From positions 620,001 through 684,000 of the forward strand of contig NZ_CP022999.1 of assembly GCF_002277895.1 (NCBI RefSeq): DNA of 64,000 nt, written 5' to 3'. The translations under genes and the position numbers were made by a program. Positions 50,920 to 60,470 of this stretch are shown piece by piece. Numbering within the stretch: the stretch's first letter is position 1; every line of letters begins with the position of its first letter. A model generated the notes under the pieces. It ran no database searches and was not told where the DNA came from. It saw nothing but the letters and a program-made list of their open reading frames with translations. This DNA comes from Rhizobium sp. 11515TR. GTDB taxonomy: Bacteria > Pseudomonadota > Alphaproteobacteria > Rhizobiales > Rhizobiaceae.

Positions 50920-51915
50920 ATGAAGAAGCTTATTGCTGCCGCCGTCTTCGCTGCAGCACTTTATACCTTTGCCGGTGCCGCGCATGCCGATTGCGGTTCG
51001 GTCTCCATCGCCGAAATGAACTGGGCATCGGCCGGCGTTGCGGCAAATGTAGACAAGATCATCCTCCAGGAAGGCTATGGCTGCTCGGTCGAACTCCTCA
51101 CGGGCGACACGCTGCCAACATTTACTTCGATGAACGAGAAGGGCCAGCCGGACATCGCTCCGGAACTCTGGATCAATGCGGTGCGCACGCCGCTCGATCA
51201 GGCCGTTTCCGAGGGACGGTTGGTCATCGCTGCCGGCATTCTTTCCGATGGCGGCCAGGATGGCTGGTGGATTCCGAAGTTCCTGGCCGACGCCCATCCT
51301 GATATCAAGACCGTCCAGCAGGCGCTGGAACACCCGGAATTTTTCCCCGCGCCGGACGATCCGAAAAAGGGCGTCATCTACAATTGCCCGCCCGGCTGGC
51401 AGTGTCAGGCGTCGCTCGGCAATCTCTTCCGGGCGCTCGACGGCGAGAAGAAGGGCTTTGAAATCGTCGAGACCGGCTCTGCCGCCGCTCTCGACGGCAC
51501 GATCGCCAATGCCTTCGAAAAGAAGACGGGCTGGCTTGGCTATTATTGGTCGCCGACCGCTATCCTCGGTAAGTATCCAATGGTGCGCCTTTCCTTCGGC
51601 GTACCCCACGACAAGGCCGAATGGGACGCATGCACCTCGATCATGGATTGCGCCAATCCAAAGGTCAATTCCTATCCCGTCTCGGAAGTCTACACCGTCG
51701 TCACCAAGAAGTTTGCCGATCACGCCGGCGTCGCGATGGACTATCTGAAGAAACGGAAATGGACGAACGATCTCGTCAACAGCATTCTTGCCTGGCAGAC
51801 GGACAATCAGGGCACCAACGAAGACACCGCCCGATACTTCCTGAAGAACCATGAAGACATCTGGACGGCATGGGTAAGCCCAGATGCCGCTGCCAAGGTA
51901 AAGGCCGCGCTCTAA
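50920..51915 (+). CDS. Orphan OpuAC-type (glycine betaine/choline-like) binding protein
   Basis: The 331-residue protein has a signal peptide (MKKLIAAAVFAAALYTFAGA, cleaved near AHA, residue 24). OpuAC-fold features follow: SIAEMNWASAGVAANVDKIIL, aromatic residues for a quaternary-amine cage in AELW-like PELWIN and DGWWIPKF, and YNCPPGWQCQ, LGYYWSPT. No permease or ATPase gene adjoins it, so it must use a transporter encoded elsewhere or act as a sensor. Ligand class is by family only. Confidence 0.9.
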   Translation: MKKLIAAAVFAAALYTFAGAAHADCGSVSIAEMNWASAGVAANVDKIILQEGYGCSVELLTGDTLPTFTSMNEKGQPDIAPELWINAVRTPLDQAVSEGRLVIAAGILSDGGQDGWWIPKFLADAHPDIKTVQQALEHPEFFPAPDDPKKGVIYNCPPGWQCQASLGNLFRALDGEKKGFEIVETGSAAALDGTIANAFEKKTGWLGYYWSPTAILGKYPMVRLSFGVPHDKAEWDACTSIMDCANPKVNSYPVSEVYTVVTKKFADHAGVAMDYLKKRKWTNDLVNSILAWQTDNQGTNEDTARYFLKNHEDIWTAWVSPDAAAKVKAAL

Positions 51916-52124
51916 ATTCTGGCTTTGGGGACGCGGTGAATCACTGCGTCCCGGCCTCATAGCCATGAGCGCGAATGCTCCAACCAGCACTTTTGGACAG
52001 CTTGGCGAAAAAACTTGCCGTCGGGGGTGGGCAGAAAAACAATGCACGCTATTTGATGCATATGAGCGAGGAGAAATATTAGCTCGATGGAGGAGGTCGT
52101 CCGGCACAAAGGAAGAGGATTCTC

Positions 52125-53561
52125 ATGCCCAATTCAGTTTTGAATGCCCTTGGACAGCCACTTTACTATAGCGACACGTCGACAGGCTTCTTTTCCGCCA
52201 CCGGCTCTGGCCCGGTGCTTTACGGCACCGCCGGCAACGACTCCATGTGGGGTGACGCCTCCGTCAATGTGACGATGATGGGCGGCACCGGCGACGATAT
52301 CTACTATCTCTATTCCAGCATCAATCATGCCTATGAGGCGCCCAATGCCGGCGTCGATACCATCAATACCTGGATGGATTATACGCTGCCGGAAAATTTC
52401 GAAAATCTCACGGTCACCGGCAACAACCGTCATGCCTATGGCAATGACGCCGACAACATCATCACCGGCGGCAGCGGCAGCCAGACCATCGATGGCGGTG
52501 CCGGCAACGACGTGCTGACAGGCGGCGGCGGGGCCGACACCTTCGTCATCAGCAAGGGCAACGGCAGCGATCTCATCACCGATTTCAGCGATGACGACAA
52601 GGTCAGGCTCAATCAATATGGCCTGACGTCGTTCGATCAGGTTGTCAGCCATTCCACGCAGGAAGGCGCCAATGTCCGACTCGATCTGGGCAATGGCGAA
52701 AGCTTGGTCTTCGCCAACAAGACCATTTCCGACCTGCATGAAGACCAGTTTCAGCTTGGGCTTGACAGATCATCGCTGACGCAGACCTTTTCGGATGATT
52801 TCAACACGCTCTCGCTGCATGAGGGAACGCAGGGCACCTGGGATGCGAAATATTCCTGGGCGCCGGACAAGGGCAGCAGCCTGAATGACGAACTGCAGTG
52901 GTACATCAATCCTTCTTATGCGCCGACTGCCTCAGTAAACCCGTTTTCCGTCTCCGACGGCGTTCTGACGATCACGGCAAAGCAGACGCCGGATGCATTG
53001 AAATCGATCGTCGAGAACCATGATTATACATCAGGCATTCTGACCACTCATTCCACCTTCTCGCAGACCTACGGCTATTTCGAAATGCGGGCGGAGATGC
53101 CGCATAACCAGGGCGTCTGGCCTGCCTTCTGGCTGCTGCCGGAGGATGGTTCCTGGCCACCGGAACTCGATGTGGTGGAAATGCGCGGACAAAACCCGAC
53201 GACGGTCAATGTGACGGTTCATTCGAATGCCACCGGCGAACACACGAAGACCTCTATTCCGGTGGAAGTGCCAAGCACCGATGGCTTTCACAATTATGGC
53301 GTGCTTTGGGACAAGGATCAGATCGTCTGGTATTTCGACGACGTTGCCGTTGCCCATGCCGATACGCCGGCCGATATGCACGGACCGATGTATATGCTGG
53401 TCGACCTCGCCGTCGGCGGCGTGGCGGGCACTCCGACGGACGGTCTCCCGAATGGGTCGGAGATGAAGATCGACTATATCAAGGCCTATTCCCTGGACGA
53501 TCACAGCGCCCAGCTTGCCGCCTCGACGCAATCCGCCCACACGACAGACTGGCACATCTGA
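52125..53561 (+). CDS. exsH: RTX-type secreted endo-beta-glycanase, GH16 (ExsH-like)
   Basis: A 478-residue protein without an N-terminal signal peptide. Calcium-binding glycine-rich repeats come first (GTAGNDSMWG about 34-43, GGTGDDIYY 53-61, GNDADNIITGG and GGAGNDVLTGG 106-134). A GH16 domain follows from about 220 to 460 with the catalytic motif ELDVVE (E347, D349, E352). ExsH of Sinorhizobium trims succinoglycan and leaves through PrsD/PrsE; this protein has the same layout and length and faces a prsED-like pair 0.6 kb away. The true polymer target depends on the strain's exopolysaccharide. AGAGGATTCTC precedes the ATG. Confidence 0.88.
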   Translation: MPNSVLNALGQPLYYSDTSTGFFSATGSGPVLYGTAGNDSMWGDASVNVTMMGGTGDDIYYLYSSINHAYEAPNAGVDTINTWMDYTLPENFENLTVTGNNRHAYGNDADNIITGGSGSQTIDGGAGNDVLTGGGGADTFVISKGNGSDLITDFSDDDKVRLNQYGLTSFDQVVSHSTQEGANVRLDLGNGESLVFANKTISDLHEDQFQLGLDRSSLTQTFSDDFNTLSLHEGTQGTWDAKYSWAPDKGSSLNDELQWYINPSYAPTASVNPFSVSDGVLTITAKQTPDALKSIVENHDYTSGILTTHSTFSQTYGYFEMRAEMPHNQGVWPAFWLLPEDGSWPPELDVVEMRGQNPTTVNVTVHSNATGEHTKTSIPVEVPSTDGFHNYGVLWDKDQIVWYFDDVAVAHADTPADMHGPMYMLVDLAVGGVAGTPTDGLPNGSEMKIDYIKAYSLDDHSAQLAASTQSAHTTDWHI

Positions 53562-53595
53562 CTGCATCGAACAATCGGTGCGTCAAACCAGGTGC

Positions 53596-53619
53596 TTCGG
53601 ACGGATCGATCCGGCCGAA
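53596..53619. terminator. Hairpin between convergent exsH-like and GFA genes
   Basis: TTCGGACGGATC and GATCCGGCCGAA (53596-53619) are complementary at 11 of 12 positions, between two converging stops. No U-run follows, so a bidirectional terminator role is tentative. Confidence 0.45.
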
Positions 53620-53637
53620 AGCGACCGTCATCGGGAG

Positions 53638-54030
53638 CTATTCCTCGAAGCGACTGGTACCCTCGCGATCGCGTGCGTATCGCTTCTCGAGCGGAAAAGG
53701 CGGCAGCCAAGATTCGCGACGGATGGTCCATAGCTCGTAAGTGGGCTTTAGCTGGTCGGGAGCATCCAGGGAGCCCAGACTTATCTCGATTTCATCCGCG
53801 GTGCGGGAAAAAACGGAGGAGCCGCAGCGGGGACAGAAGAAGCGGCCGGCATAATCCCGGGCTTCGCCGTCGATCTTGACCGCGCGCTCGGGGAATATCG
53901 CAGAGGCATGAAAAAGCGCACCATGATGCTTGCGACAGTCGAGACAATGGCAGAGACCGACCCGGTACGGCCTACCCGATGCCACAAATCGGAGGTCGCC
54001 GCATAGGCAACCGCCCTTGTATCGATCCAT
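53638..54030 (-). CDS. GFA-family zinc-binding protein
   Basis: From MDRYKGGCLC the protein has 130 residues. The zinc cysteines of the GFA fold are present: GCLCGD (C8, C10), CHCLDC (C33, C35, C38) and CPRCGSSVF. Family members include a glutathione-formaldehyde-activating enzyme and many uncharacterised relatives, so function is open. GGAGGG lies 3 bases before the ATG at 54030. It is probably unrelated to the flanking secretion genes. Confidence 0.85.
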   Translation of the reverse strand: MDRYKGGCLCGDLRFVASGRPYRVGLCHCLDCRKHHGALFHASAIFPERAVKIDGEARDYAGRFFCPRCGSSVFSRTADEIEISLGSLDAPDQLKPTYELWTIRRESWLPPFPLEKRYARDREGTSRFEE

Positions 54031-54145
54031 GCTACCCTCCTCAAAAGTCAAGCGATGAAGCGTTTGCGTCGACCGCTGTGCAATTGATCGCTGTGAGCAA
54101 TAGCGCTCCTGCGCATCACAACTCTGAGCCGATGCACCTATATGC

Positions 54146-55456
54146 CTAATCCTCTTTGAACGCTCGCCTGATCTGGTCGGTCATCGGCTTTGTCAGATAA
54201 GCAAGGACGCTTCGCTGGCCTGTCTGCAGAAAGGCCTCCACAGGCATGCCGGGCAGCGGAGTAAGCTGCCCCAGCCGATCCCATTCCGGCTTCGCCACCT
54301 TTGCTCGCACGACATAATAGCTTTGGCCCGAACGCTGATCCGTCGCCAGATCCGCGGAAATGGTATCGACCTGCCCGTTCAATTCCGGCGTGATCCGCTG
54401 ATTGAAAGCAGGAAAACGCAGGGATACCGCCTGCCCTACCGTAATCTGATCAATATCCTGGGGAGCGAGTTTCAGCTCTGCGACCAGCGCGTCCTTGTCC
54501 GGAACAATCTGCAGGATCGCCTCTGCCGGCGAAATGACAGCCCCTTCGGCATGGACGCTTAGCTGATCCACAATCCCCGCCTGCGGCGCCTTAATGTCGA
54601 TCCGCTTCAGATCGTCCTCGGCGGCGATAAGGCGCTCGGCAAACTGGCCGCTATCGCTTTCCGCCTGGCGCAATTGCTCGGATACTTCCGAACTGCGGTC
54701 GGCATCGATCTGCAGGATCTGCAGCTCGGTTTCCGCAATCTTGCCTTTGGTCTGGGCAATGGACGAGACGAGATTTCCGAGATCGCCGTTCAGCGAAGCG
54801 CTTTCCCGCTGCAACGAGTAGACCTTCGTCGCCGAAATGATGCCCTGATCGAGCAGGCCTTGTAGGCTGCCGAGCTCCTTGGCAATGAGTGCGATCTCCC
54901 GCCGCTTGCCCTCTTCCTGAGCGACGAGACCGTCAATCTCCTGCCTGAGCTGCTGAATGCGCTCGTGAAGCTGCGACTTCTGCCCGTCGCGCGATATCTG
55001 ACGATCGCGAAAGAGCCGACGCTCGCCTGCCATGATAGCTGCCACATCAGCATCTTCAGCAAACGAGAGCAGATCGGCCGGAAAGTCGATATCCTGCCGG
55101 CCGTCGCGCTCCGCTGCCAGACGCGCCGTGCGGGCAGAAAGTTCGTTGAGCCGTTTGCGGATGATCGTGAGGTTGGCTCTGGTCTGGGTGTCGTCAAGCC
55201 GGACGAGCACCTGGCCGGCGGCGACATGATCGCCGTTCTTCACCAGGATCGCACGGGCGATCCCGCCCTTCAAATGCTTTATTGGTTTTACATAGCTGTC
55301 GACGACGAGCGTGCCGGAGGTGACGACCGCGCCAGAAATCTTCGTTGCGGCGGCAAGGCCGCCCATGACGCCGAACAGCAGCAGAATGGCAGCTATCACC
55401 AACAGCGACAGGCGGCGGATCGTCCGTTCGTTCGATGACGGGGCCTTGCCGATCAT
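54146..55456 (-). CDS. prsE: Type I secretion membrane-fusion protein (PrsE/HlyD-like)
   Basis: A 436-residue adaptor with a single N-terminal membrane segment (about 17-39), the lipoyl half LVVDSYVKPIKHLKGGIARAILVKNGDHVAAGQVL, long coiled-coil helices (about 95-290) and a C-terminal beta-barrel region (LVAELKLAPQDIDQITVGQ, GQVDTISADL). It links the inner-membrane ATPase to an outer-membrane TolC protein. It overlaps the ATPase gene by 4 bp. Assigned to Prs by context with the ExsH-like substrate. Confidence 0.88.
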   Translation of the reverse strand: MIGKAPSSNERTIRRLSLLVIAAILLLFGVMGGLAAATKISGAVVTSGTLVVDSYVKPIKHLKGGIARAILVKNGDHVAAGQVLVRLDDTQTRANLTIIRKRLNELSARTARLAAERDGRQDIDFPADLLSFAEDADVAAIMAGERRLFRDRQISRDGQKSQLHERIQQLRQEIDGLVAQEEGKRREIALIAKELGSLQGLLDQGIISATKVYSLQRESASLNGDLGNLVSSIAQTKGKIAETELQILQIDADRSSEVSEQLRQAESDSGQFAERLIAAEDDLKRIDIKAPQAGIVDQLSVHAEGAVISPAEAILQIVPDKDALVAELKLAPQDIDQITVGQAVSLRFPAFNQRITPELNGQVDTISADLATDQRSGQSYYVVRAKVAKPEWDRLGQLTPLPGMPVEAFLQTGQRSVLAYLTKPMTDQIRRAFKED

Positions 55457-57192
55457 CCGTGCGTCTCCCCGCCGGCGATGGCCAGATGAGCTGTTGCGAG
55501 CTGCTTGGGCGACGGACCGAGGATGTCCTTCTTCGGCCCGAATGCCTGGATCTGGCCGCCGGCAACGATCATCACCGTATCGGCGGCGGCAAGAGCGCTG
55601 GGCCGGTGGGCAATGACGATCGCAATGCCACCCCTCTCCTTCACACCTGCAAGCGCCGCCGTCAGTGCCGCTTCGCCTTCCGCATCCAGATTGGAATTCG
55701 GCTCGTCGAGAAGCACCAGAAAGGGATCGCCATAAAGCGCCCTCGCCAGGGCGATACGCTGCCTTTGCCCGGCCGACAGGCGCGATCCGCCTTCGCCGAT
55801 CTTGGTATCGAAGCCATCCGGAAGCTTGACGATCATGTCAAAGACACCCGCCGCCTTCGCCGCCGCAATGATCGACTCGGTTCGCATGCCCTCGGCAAAA
55901 CGCGAAATATTCTCGGCGATCGTGCCGTCGAAGAGGTCCACATCCTGCGGCAGATAGCCGATATGCTGCCCAAGCTCATCGGTATCCCATTGCGAAAGAG
56001 CGGCGCGATCGAGCCGCACCGAGCCGATTGCAACCGGCCACAAGCCGGCGATCGCACGTGCCAGCGAAGACTTGCCTGATGCGCTCGGGCCGATGACGCC
56101 GAGTATGGTTCCCGCCGATATCTTGAACGAGACATTGCGCAGGATAAGATCGCGGCTGCCGGGCGACGTCACGGTGATATTCTCGACGCTGAGCTCCCGC
56201 GACGGCGCGGGCAAGGCGAAAGCCTGCTTCTCGGGCGGCGCTGCATCGAGGAGTGCAGCAAGCCGCGTCCAGCCCTGGCGTGCAGCCACAAAACCCTTCC
56301 ATTGGCCGATTGCAAGCTCGACGGGCGCCAGCGCCCGCGTCACCAAGATCGAACTGGCAATGATGATACCTCCCGTCGCTTCCTGGCGAATGACGAGGAT
56401 CGCGCCGACGGCAAGGACACCGGATTGCAGCATCATGCGTGCAATCTTGGCGGCGATGGTCAGCGCGCCGACACGGGTGTTCGCTATCGCCTGGTGACTG
56501 AGATAATCCTCATTCATAACAGCCCATTTATCGGTGAGGCGGCCAGAAAAACCCATGGCAATAGCAGCCTCCCAGTTGCGCCGCGCAGCCTGAGCAAAGC
56601 CGAGGCGCGCCGCCGAAGACTTGGCCGCCTCCAGCGCCGGTCGACGCGACAGCATTTCGGCAGCCACGGTAATGCCGACGAGCAACAAGGCACCGCAAAG
56701 AGCTGTAAAGCCGATCCAGAAGTGGAACAGAAAGCAAAGGAGCAGATAGAACGGCACCCATGGCAGATCGAACAGCGCCGTCGAACCGCTACCGGAAAGG
56801 AAGGAGCGGATCTGCTCGAGATCACGCACCGATTGCAGCCCATCGTCCGATGTCTGTTTTTTGCTCGGCAGGAACAGAAGCGCGCCAAAGACCTTCCTGT
56901 TTAAACGCTCGTCAAGCGACATTCCGATGCGCACAAGCAGCATGGATCGCAGGAATTCGATCACGCCCTGAAAAAGATAGAGGGTCACGACGATGATGAC
57001 GAGACCGGACAGCGTCGGCAGGCTATGGCTCGGAATGACCCGATCATAGACCTGCAGCATGAAGAAGGAGCCGGTCAGCGCCAGCACGTTTATGGCGGCG
57101 CTCGCTAGGGCGATGCCGATGAAGGCCCTGCGAAGCGCCGACAGCATCAGCGCAACGAATGTTTGCGGCGGGTCTTTCGGGACGGCAAGCAC
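55453..57192 (-). CDS. prsD: Type I secretion ABC exporter (PrsD-like)
   Basis: A 579-residue half-transporter: N-terminal membrane domain with about six segments (from LRRAFIGIALASAAINVLAL), no C39-like domain, and a C-terminal ABC domain with Walker A GPSASGKS (368-375), LSAGQRQR, LVLLDEPNSNLD and the switch His in IAHRPSAL. This is the PrtD/PrsD/LipB-type exporter family of RTX proteins. It would form a channel with the PrsE-like adaptor and export the ExsH-like glycanase and possibly other RTX proteins. Confidence 0.9.
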   Translation of the reverse strand: MLAVPKDPPQTFVALMLSALRRAFIGIALASAAINVLALTGSFFMLQVYDRVIPSHSLPTLSGLVIIVVTLYLFQGVIEFLRSMLLVRIGMSLDERLNRKVFGALLFLPSKKQTSDDGLQSVRDLEQIRSFLSGSGSTALFDLPWVPFYLLLCFLFHFWIGFTALCGALLLVGITVAAEMLSRRPALEAAKSSAARLGFAQAARRNWEAAIAMGFSGRLTDKWAVMNEDYLSHQAIANTRVGALTIAAKIARMMLQSGVLAVGAILVIRQEATGGIIIASSILVTRALAPVELAIGQWKGFVAARQGWTRLAALLDAAPPEKQAFALPAPSRELSVENITVTSPGSRDLILRNVSFKISAGTILGVIGPSASGKSSLARAIAGLWPVAIGSVRLDRAALSQWDTDELGQHIGYLPQDVDLFDGTIAENISRFAEGMRTESIIAAAKAAGVFDMIVKLPDGFDTKIGEGGSRLSAGQRQRIALARALYGDPFLVLLDEPNSNLDAEGEAALTAALAGVKERGGIAIVIAHRPSALAAADTVMIVAGGQIQAFGPKKDILGPSPKQLATAHLAIAGGETHG

Positions 57193-57238
57193 CTTGCGTC
57201 GATCCTCAACATTGGCCGTCGCGTACGGCAGGATTTAC

Positions 57239-57475
57239 ATGACGCCCAAAGCACCGCCTCCCGCTCGGCGCATGGACCTGCAAAGCGATCGCCTATGGCT
57301 TCGCCACTATTCCCGCTTCAAGCCTAACCTTCGACGATCCCATGCAATTGAAGAAGTCGAAATCTATCCAGAATGCAGTTTCGGTGAACCCAACCTTATC
57401 GCGGAACGCCTTGTCCACTTGCGGGACAATTGCGCCATGAAATGGGGCAGCAGCCTGTTCCGGCAAGATGCCTGA
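57239..57475 (+). CDS. Possible small protein, 78 residues
   Basis: A frame from the ATG at 57239 (AGGA 8 bases upstream), divergent from the exporter gene, encodes 78 residues: a proline- and arginine-rich start (MTPKAPPPARRMDLQ), then EEVEIYPECSFGEPNLIAER and LRDNCAMKWGSSLF. Third positions are about 62% G or C, only a little above random for the window. No homologue recognised. It occupies most of the 333-bp gap (57193-57525), where nothing else is seen. Confidence 0.35.
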   Translation: MTPKAPPPARRMDLQSDRLWLRHYSRFKPNLRRSHAIEEVEIYPECSFGEPNLIAERLVHLRDNCAMKWGSSLFRQDA

Positions 57476-57525
57476 CCCATCATATTAGGATGAGCAAGCG
57501 GCATCTTGCCGCCTGCCTCCCGCGT

Positions 57526-58299
57526 TCAATCGAATTTCTCCGTCGTGTCCGCCTTGCCCTTGACCCAATAGCCGGACGCCTTGATCCAGCTCAGCGGATA
57601 GCCGCGGTCTTCGACGAGATAGGAGCGCAAGGCGCGCGTGACGGAGGCTTCGGCGGCGATCCAGACGAACGTGCCAGGCACCACATCGATCGACTGCAAT
57701 ATCTTCAGAAGCGAGGACGGATCCGCCGCTTCCGAAAGAGGCCGATATGCCCAGCGCATATCTAGCTGCGCATCGGTTTGAAATGCCTGATGTTCATGAG
57801 CATCGGCAACCGCGGCGATCGCCGTTATATGCGCCCCTATACGAGCCTCCTCAATCCGGCGGCCGATGGCCGGCAGCGCCGTCTCGTCGCCGATCAGCAG
57901 CCAGTTCTCGATATCTGCGGACACGACGGCCGAGCCGCGGGGACCGCCGATCTCCAGCCTGTCGCCGACGCGAGCGTCGAGCGCCCATTGCGTGGCAGGG
58001 CCTGCCTCATGGACGGCAAAATCGAGGACGAGTGTCCGCGCGTCGGTGTCGTAATGGCGAGGCGTATAGTCACGCCGCTCCATTTCCTCGCCGACGCCTG
58101 GAACCATCACCTTGATGTGGTCGTCGGGCGCAAGGCTGACGAAATCGGCGAGATCTTCGCCGGCCAGCCGAATGCGCAGCATGCCGGGCGTGATCCTGTC
58201 GATGGCCGTTACAGTCAGGGTGCGCCGCTTCAGTTCATGGCGCACGCGCTCGATCTTCGGAGTGGAGACGGCCGGGTTTGAATTATGGGGGGTATCCAT
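57526..58299 (-). CDS. Siderophore-interacting protein (ferric-siderophore reductase, SIP/ViuB-like)
   Basis: From MDTPHNSNPA the protein has 257 residues. FAD-binding motifs are RRDYTPRHYD and LDFAVHEAGPATQWA with GDRLEIGGPRGS; the NAD(P)H part starts at WLLIGDETALPAIGR and the C-terminal SIP part ends SGYWVKGKADTTEKFD. It reduces ferric siderophores in the cytoplasm to release iron. AAGGACACC lies before the ATG. An element TAAGCGTTAACGTCA (58403-58389) upstream, one base from a TGA-N9-TCA RirA box, could give iron control. The receptor at 62682 could belong to the same system. Confidence 0.9.
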   Translation of the reverse strand: MDTPHNSNPAVSTPKIERVRHELKRRTLTVTAIDRITPGMLRIRLAGEDLADFVSLAPDDHIKVMVPGVGEEMERRDYTPRHYDTDARTLVLDFAVHEAGPATQWALDARVGDRLEIGGPRGSAVVSADIENWLLIGDETALPAIGRRIEEARIGAHITAIAAVADAHEHQAFQTDAQLDMRWAYRPLSEAADPSSLLKILQSIDVVPGTFVWIAAEASVTRALRSYLVEDRGYPLSWIKASGYWVKGKADTTEKFD

Positions 58300-58538
58300 G
58301 GGTGTCCTTTCGAGGCGCCTCGATCTCGATCCGCAGGACACAGTCGCGCAGACCGAAGCCGCAGAGCCGTTCGATCATACGCGTTGAGTGACGTTAACGC
58401 TTACGTGGCTGGACGATATCAAGCCAATCTGCGTCACCTATAGAAGAAGAATTCTTACACCGCAACAAAAAGATGATTTTTCTAGACAAGTTTTCTGAGC
58501 CATAGAAAATCGAGCGCCATCGCAGGCCTCTGCGAAGC

Positions 58539-58572
58539 AGATCGGCACGGCTGCTTCGAACCGTGCCGATCT
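58539..58572 (-). terminator. Hairpin downstream of htpG
   Basis: AGATCGGCACGG (58539-58550) pairs perfectly with CCGTGCCGATCT (58561-58572) over a 10-nt loop, 8 bases after the htpG stop. It is probably the htpG terminator despite the lack of a U-run. Confidence 0.65.
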
Positions 58573-58580
58573 CCATGGGA

Positions 58581-60470
58581 TTACTGCAGCGCTTTCTCCA
58601 TCAAACGCGCCAGCCGCTCGGCAAAGGCACGCGGATCGGCAGGCTTGTCGCCGTCCAGAACACGAGCCTGATCGAGCAGTAGGAAGGCAGCATCGTCGCG
58701 CAGGGACGGCGCATCCGCCTTGGCGGCAATCGCCTTGACGACCGGGTGATCCATGTTGATCTCAAGGATCGGCTTGGCGCCGGACTGCAGGCGGCCGGCC
58801 CCCTGCAGGATCTTTTCTAGCTGGCGATCATAGCCCTGCTCCGAGGCAACGAGGCAGACAGCGCTTTCGATCAGGCGGTCGGAGGCGCGGACATCGGATA
58901 CCTCGTCGGCAAGCTTCTGCTTGGCATAGTCAAGGAAAGCCTGCACGTCCGCGGGTGCGCTTTCGCTTTCCGGCTTGTCTTCATCCTGCTTCTTGAACTG
59001 GGCGAGATCAGCCGAGCCTTGCGTGATCGACTTGAAGCTCTTGCCTTCGAATTCCGGTGCATTGGTCACCCAGAAGCTGTCGACGGAATCGGTCAACAAC
59101 AGAACTTCGATGCCGCGGGCACGGAAACCTTCAAGCTGCGGCGACGCCTTCAGCTGCTCGAGGCTGCCGCCGACCAGATAATAGATCGACTGCTGACCTT
59201 CCTTCGCATCCCTGACGTAATCGGCAAGTGAACGATAGCCATCTCCCGAGGTAGTCGTGCGGAAGCGCGAGAGCGCCAGAAGCTGTGAGCGACGCTCGAA
59301 GTCCTCGTAAAGGCCTTCCTTGATGAGGCTGCCGAAATTCTCCCAGATCTTCAGGAAGGCGTCGTGATCGCTCTCGGCCTGCTTCTCGATCGCCGTGATG
59401 ATGCGATTGGTCACGCCTTTGCGGATCGCAGTCAGGATCGGGCTTTCCTGGATCATCTCGCGCGAGACGTTGAGCGGCAGGTCGGACGTATCGACGAGAC
59501 CGCGCACAAAGCGGAGATAGCGCGGCAGCAATTCGGCTTCATCGGTGATGAAGACGCGCTTCACATAGAGCTTCATGCGGCCCTTGCGATCGGGATCGAA
59601 GAGATCGAACGGCTGCGAACCGGGCACGAAGGCAAGCGCGGAATATTCATGGCGGCCCTCGGCGCGGAAATGCACCGTCAGCGCCGGCTCGTCATACTGG
59701 CCGGAAACGCCGCGATAGAAATCGGTATATTCCTCGGACGTGATGTCGTTCTTCGATTTCGTCCAGAGCGCAGTGCCGTCGGTCAGCTGTGTCGCTTCCT
59801 CGCCGGGCTTCTCCGCGATCTTGATCGGCACCGGGACATGACCGGATTGTTCCTTGACGATACGCTCGACGCTCCAGCGCGAAGCATAGCTCTTTGCATC
59901 TTCCATCAGATGCAGCGTGATGCGGGTGCCGCGCGCCGGCGCTTCGCTGACGTCAACAGGCGCAACGCTGTAGCCGCCCTTGCCGTCGGAAGACCAGAGC
60001 CAGGCATCCTCGGCACCGGCGCGGCGCGAGATGACGTCGACGCGGTCGGCAACCATGAAACAGGAATAGAAGCCGACGCCGAACTGGCCGATGAGCTGCG
60101 CACCCTCGCCCTGCTTGTTGGCCTCGATACGCTCCATGAAGGCGCGCGTGCCCGAGCGGGCGATCGTGCCGAGCGCCTCGATCATCTCGTCGCGGCTCAT
60201 GCCGATGCCGTTATCCTCGACAACGAGCTTGCCGCCATCGACATCGAGCGTCAGCAGGATGCGGCTGTCGGGATCGTTGGCAAGCAGGCCGGGATGGACA
60301 ATCGCTTCGTAGCGCAGCTTCTCGCAGGCATCGGCCGCGTTCGAGATCAGCTCGCGCAGGAAGACATCCTTGTCCGAATAAACCGAGTGAACCATCATAT
60401 GCAGAAGGCGGGCAACGTCGGCCTCGAAAACGTGGCTCTCGGCGGTATTTTCTGCGGTGGTGGTCGTCAT
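58581..60470 (-). CDS. htpG: Chaperone protein HtpG (Hsp90)
   Basis: A 629-residue protein matching HtpG throughout: ATP lid and pocket motifs LISNAADACEKLRYEA (about 40-55), DNGIGMS, IGQFGVGFYSCFMVAD; the middle domain SSDLPLNV-type VDTSDLPLNVSREMIQES; and a C-terminal dimerisation region. It is an ATP-dependent cytosolic chaperone induced by heat. AGGAGACTAGACGCTT precedes the ATG. A CTTGAA hexamer 64-69 bp upstream may be part of a heat-shock promoter. Confidence 0.97.
   Translation of the reverse strand: MTTTTAENTAESHVFEADVARLLHMMVHSVYSDKDVFLRELISNAADACEKLRYEAIVHPGLLANDPDSRILLTLDVDGGKLVVEDNGIGMSRDEMIEALGTIARSGTRAFMERIEANKQGEGAQLIGQFGVGFYSCFMVADRVDVISRRAGAEDAWLWSSDGKGGYSVAPVDVSEAPARGTRITLHLMEDAKSYASRWSVERIVKEQSGHVPVPIKIAEKPGEEATQLTDGTALWTKSKNDITSEEYTDFYRGVSGQYDEPALTVHFRAEGRHEYSALAFVPGSQPFDLFDPDRKGRMKLYVKRVFITDEAELLPRYLRFVRGLVDTSDLPLNVSREMIQESPILTAIRKGVTNRIITAIEKQAESDHDAFLKIWENFGSLIKEGLYEDFERRSQLLALSRFRTTTSGDGYRSLADYVRDAKEGQQSIYYLVGGSLEQLKASPQLEGFRARGIEVLLLTDSVDSFWVTNAPEFEGKSFKSITQGSADLAQFKKQDEDKPESESAPADVQAFLDYAKQKLADEVSDVRASDRLIESAVCLVASEQGYDRQLEKILQGAGRLQSGAKPILEINMDHPVVKAIAAKADAPSLRDDAAFLLLDQARVLDGDKPADPRAFAERLARLMEKALQ

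Noticed and set aside
58389..58403. RirA box before the siderophore-interacting protein gene
   Set aside because: Not listed as a separate site: one of six conserved bases differs and the core is a common GTTAAC palindrome.
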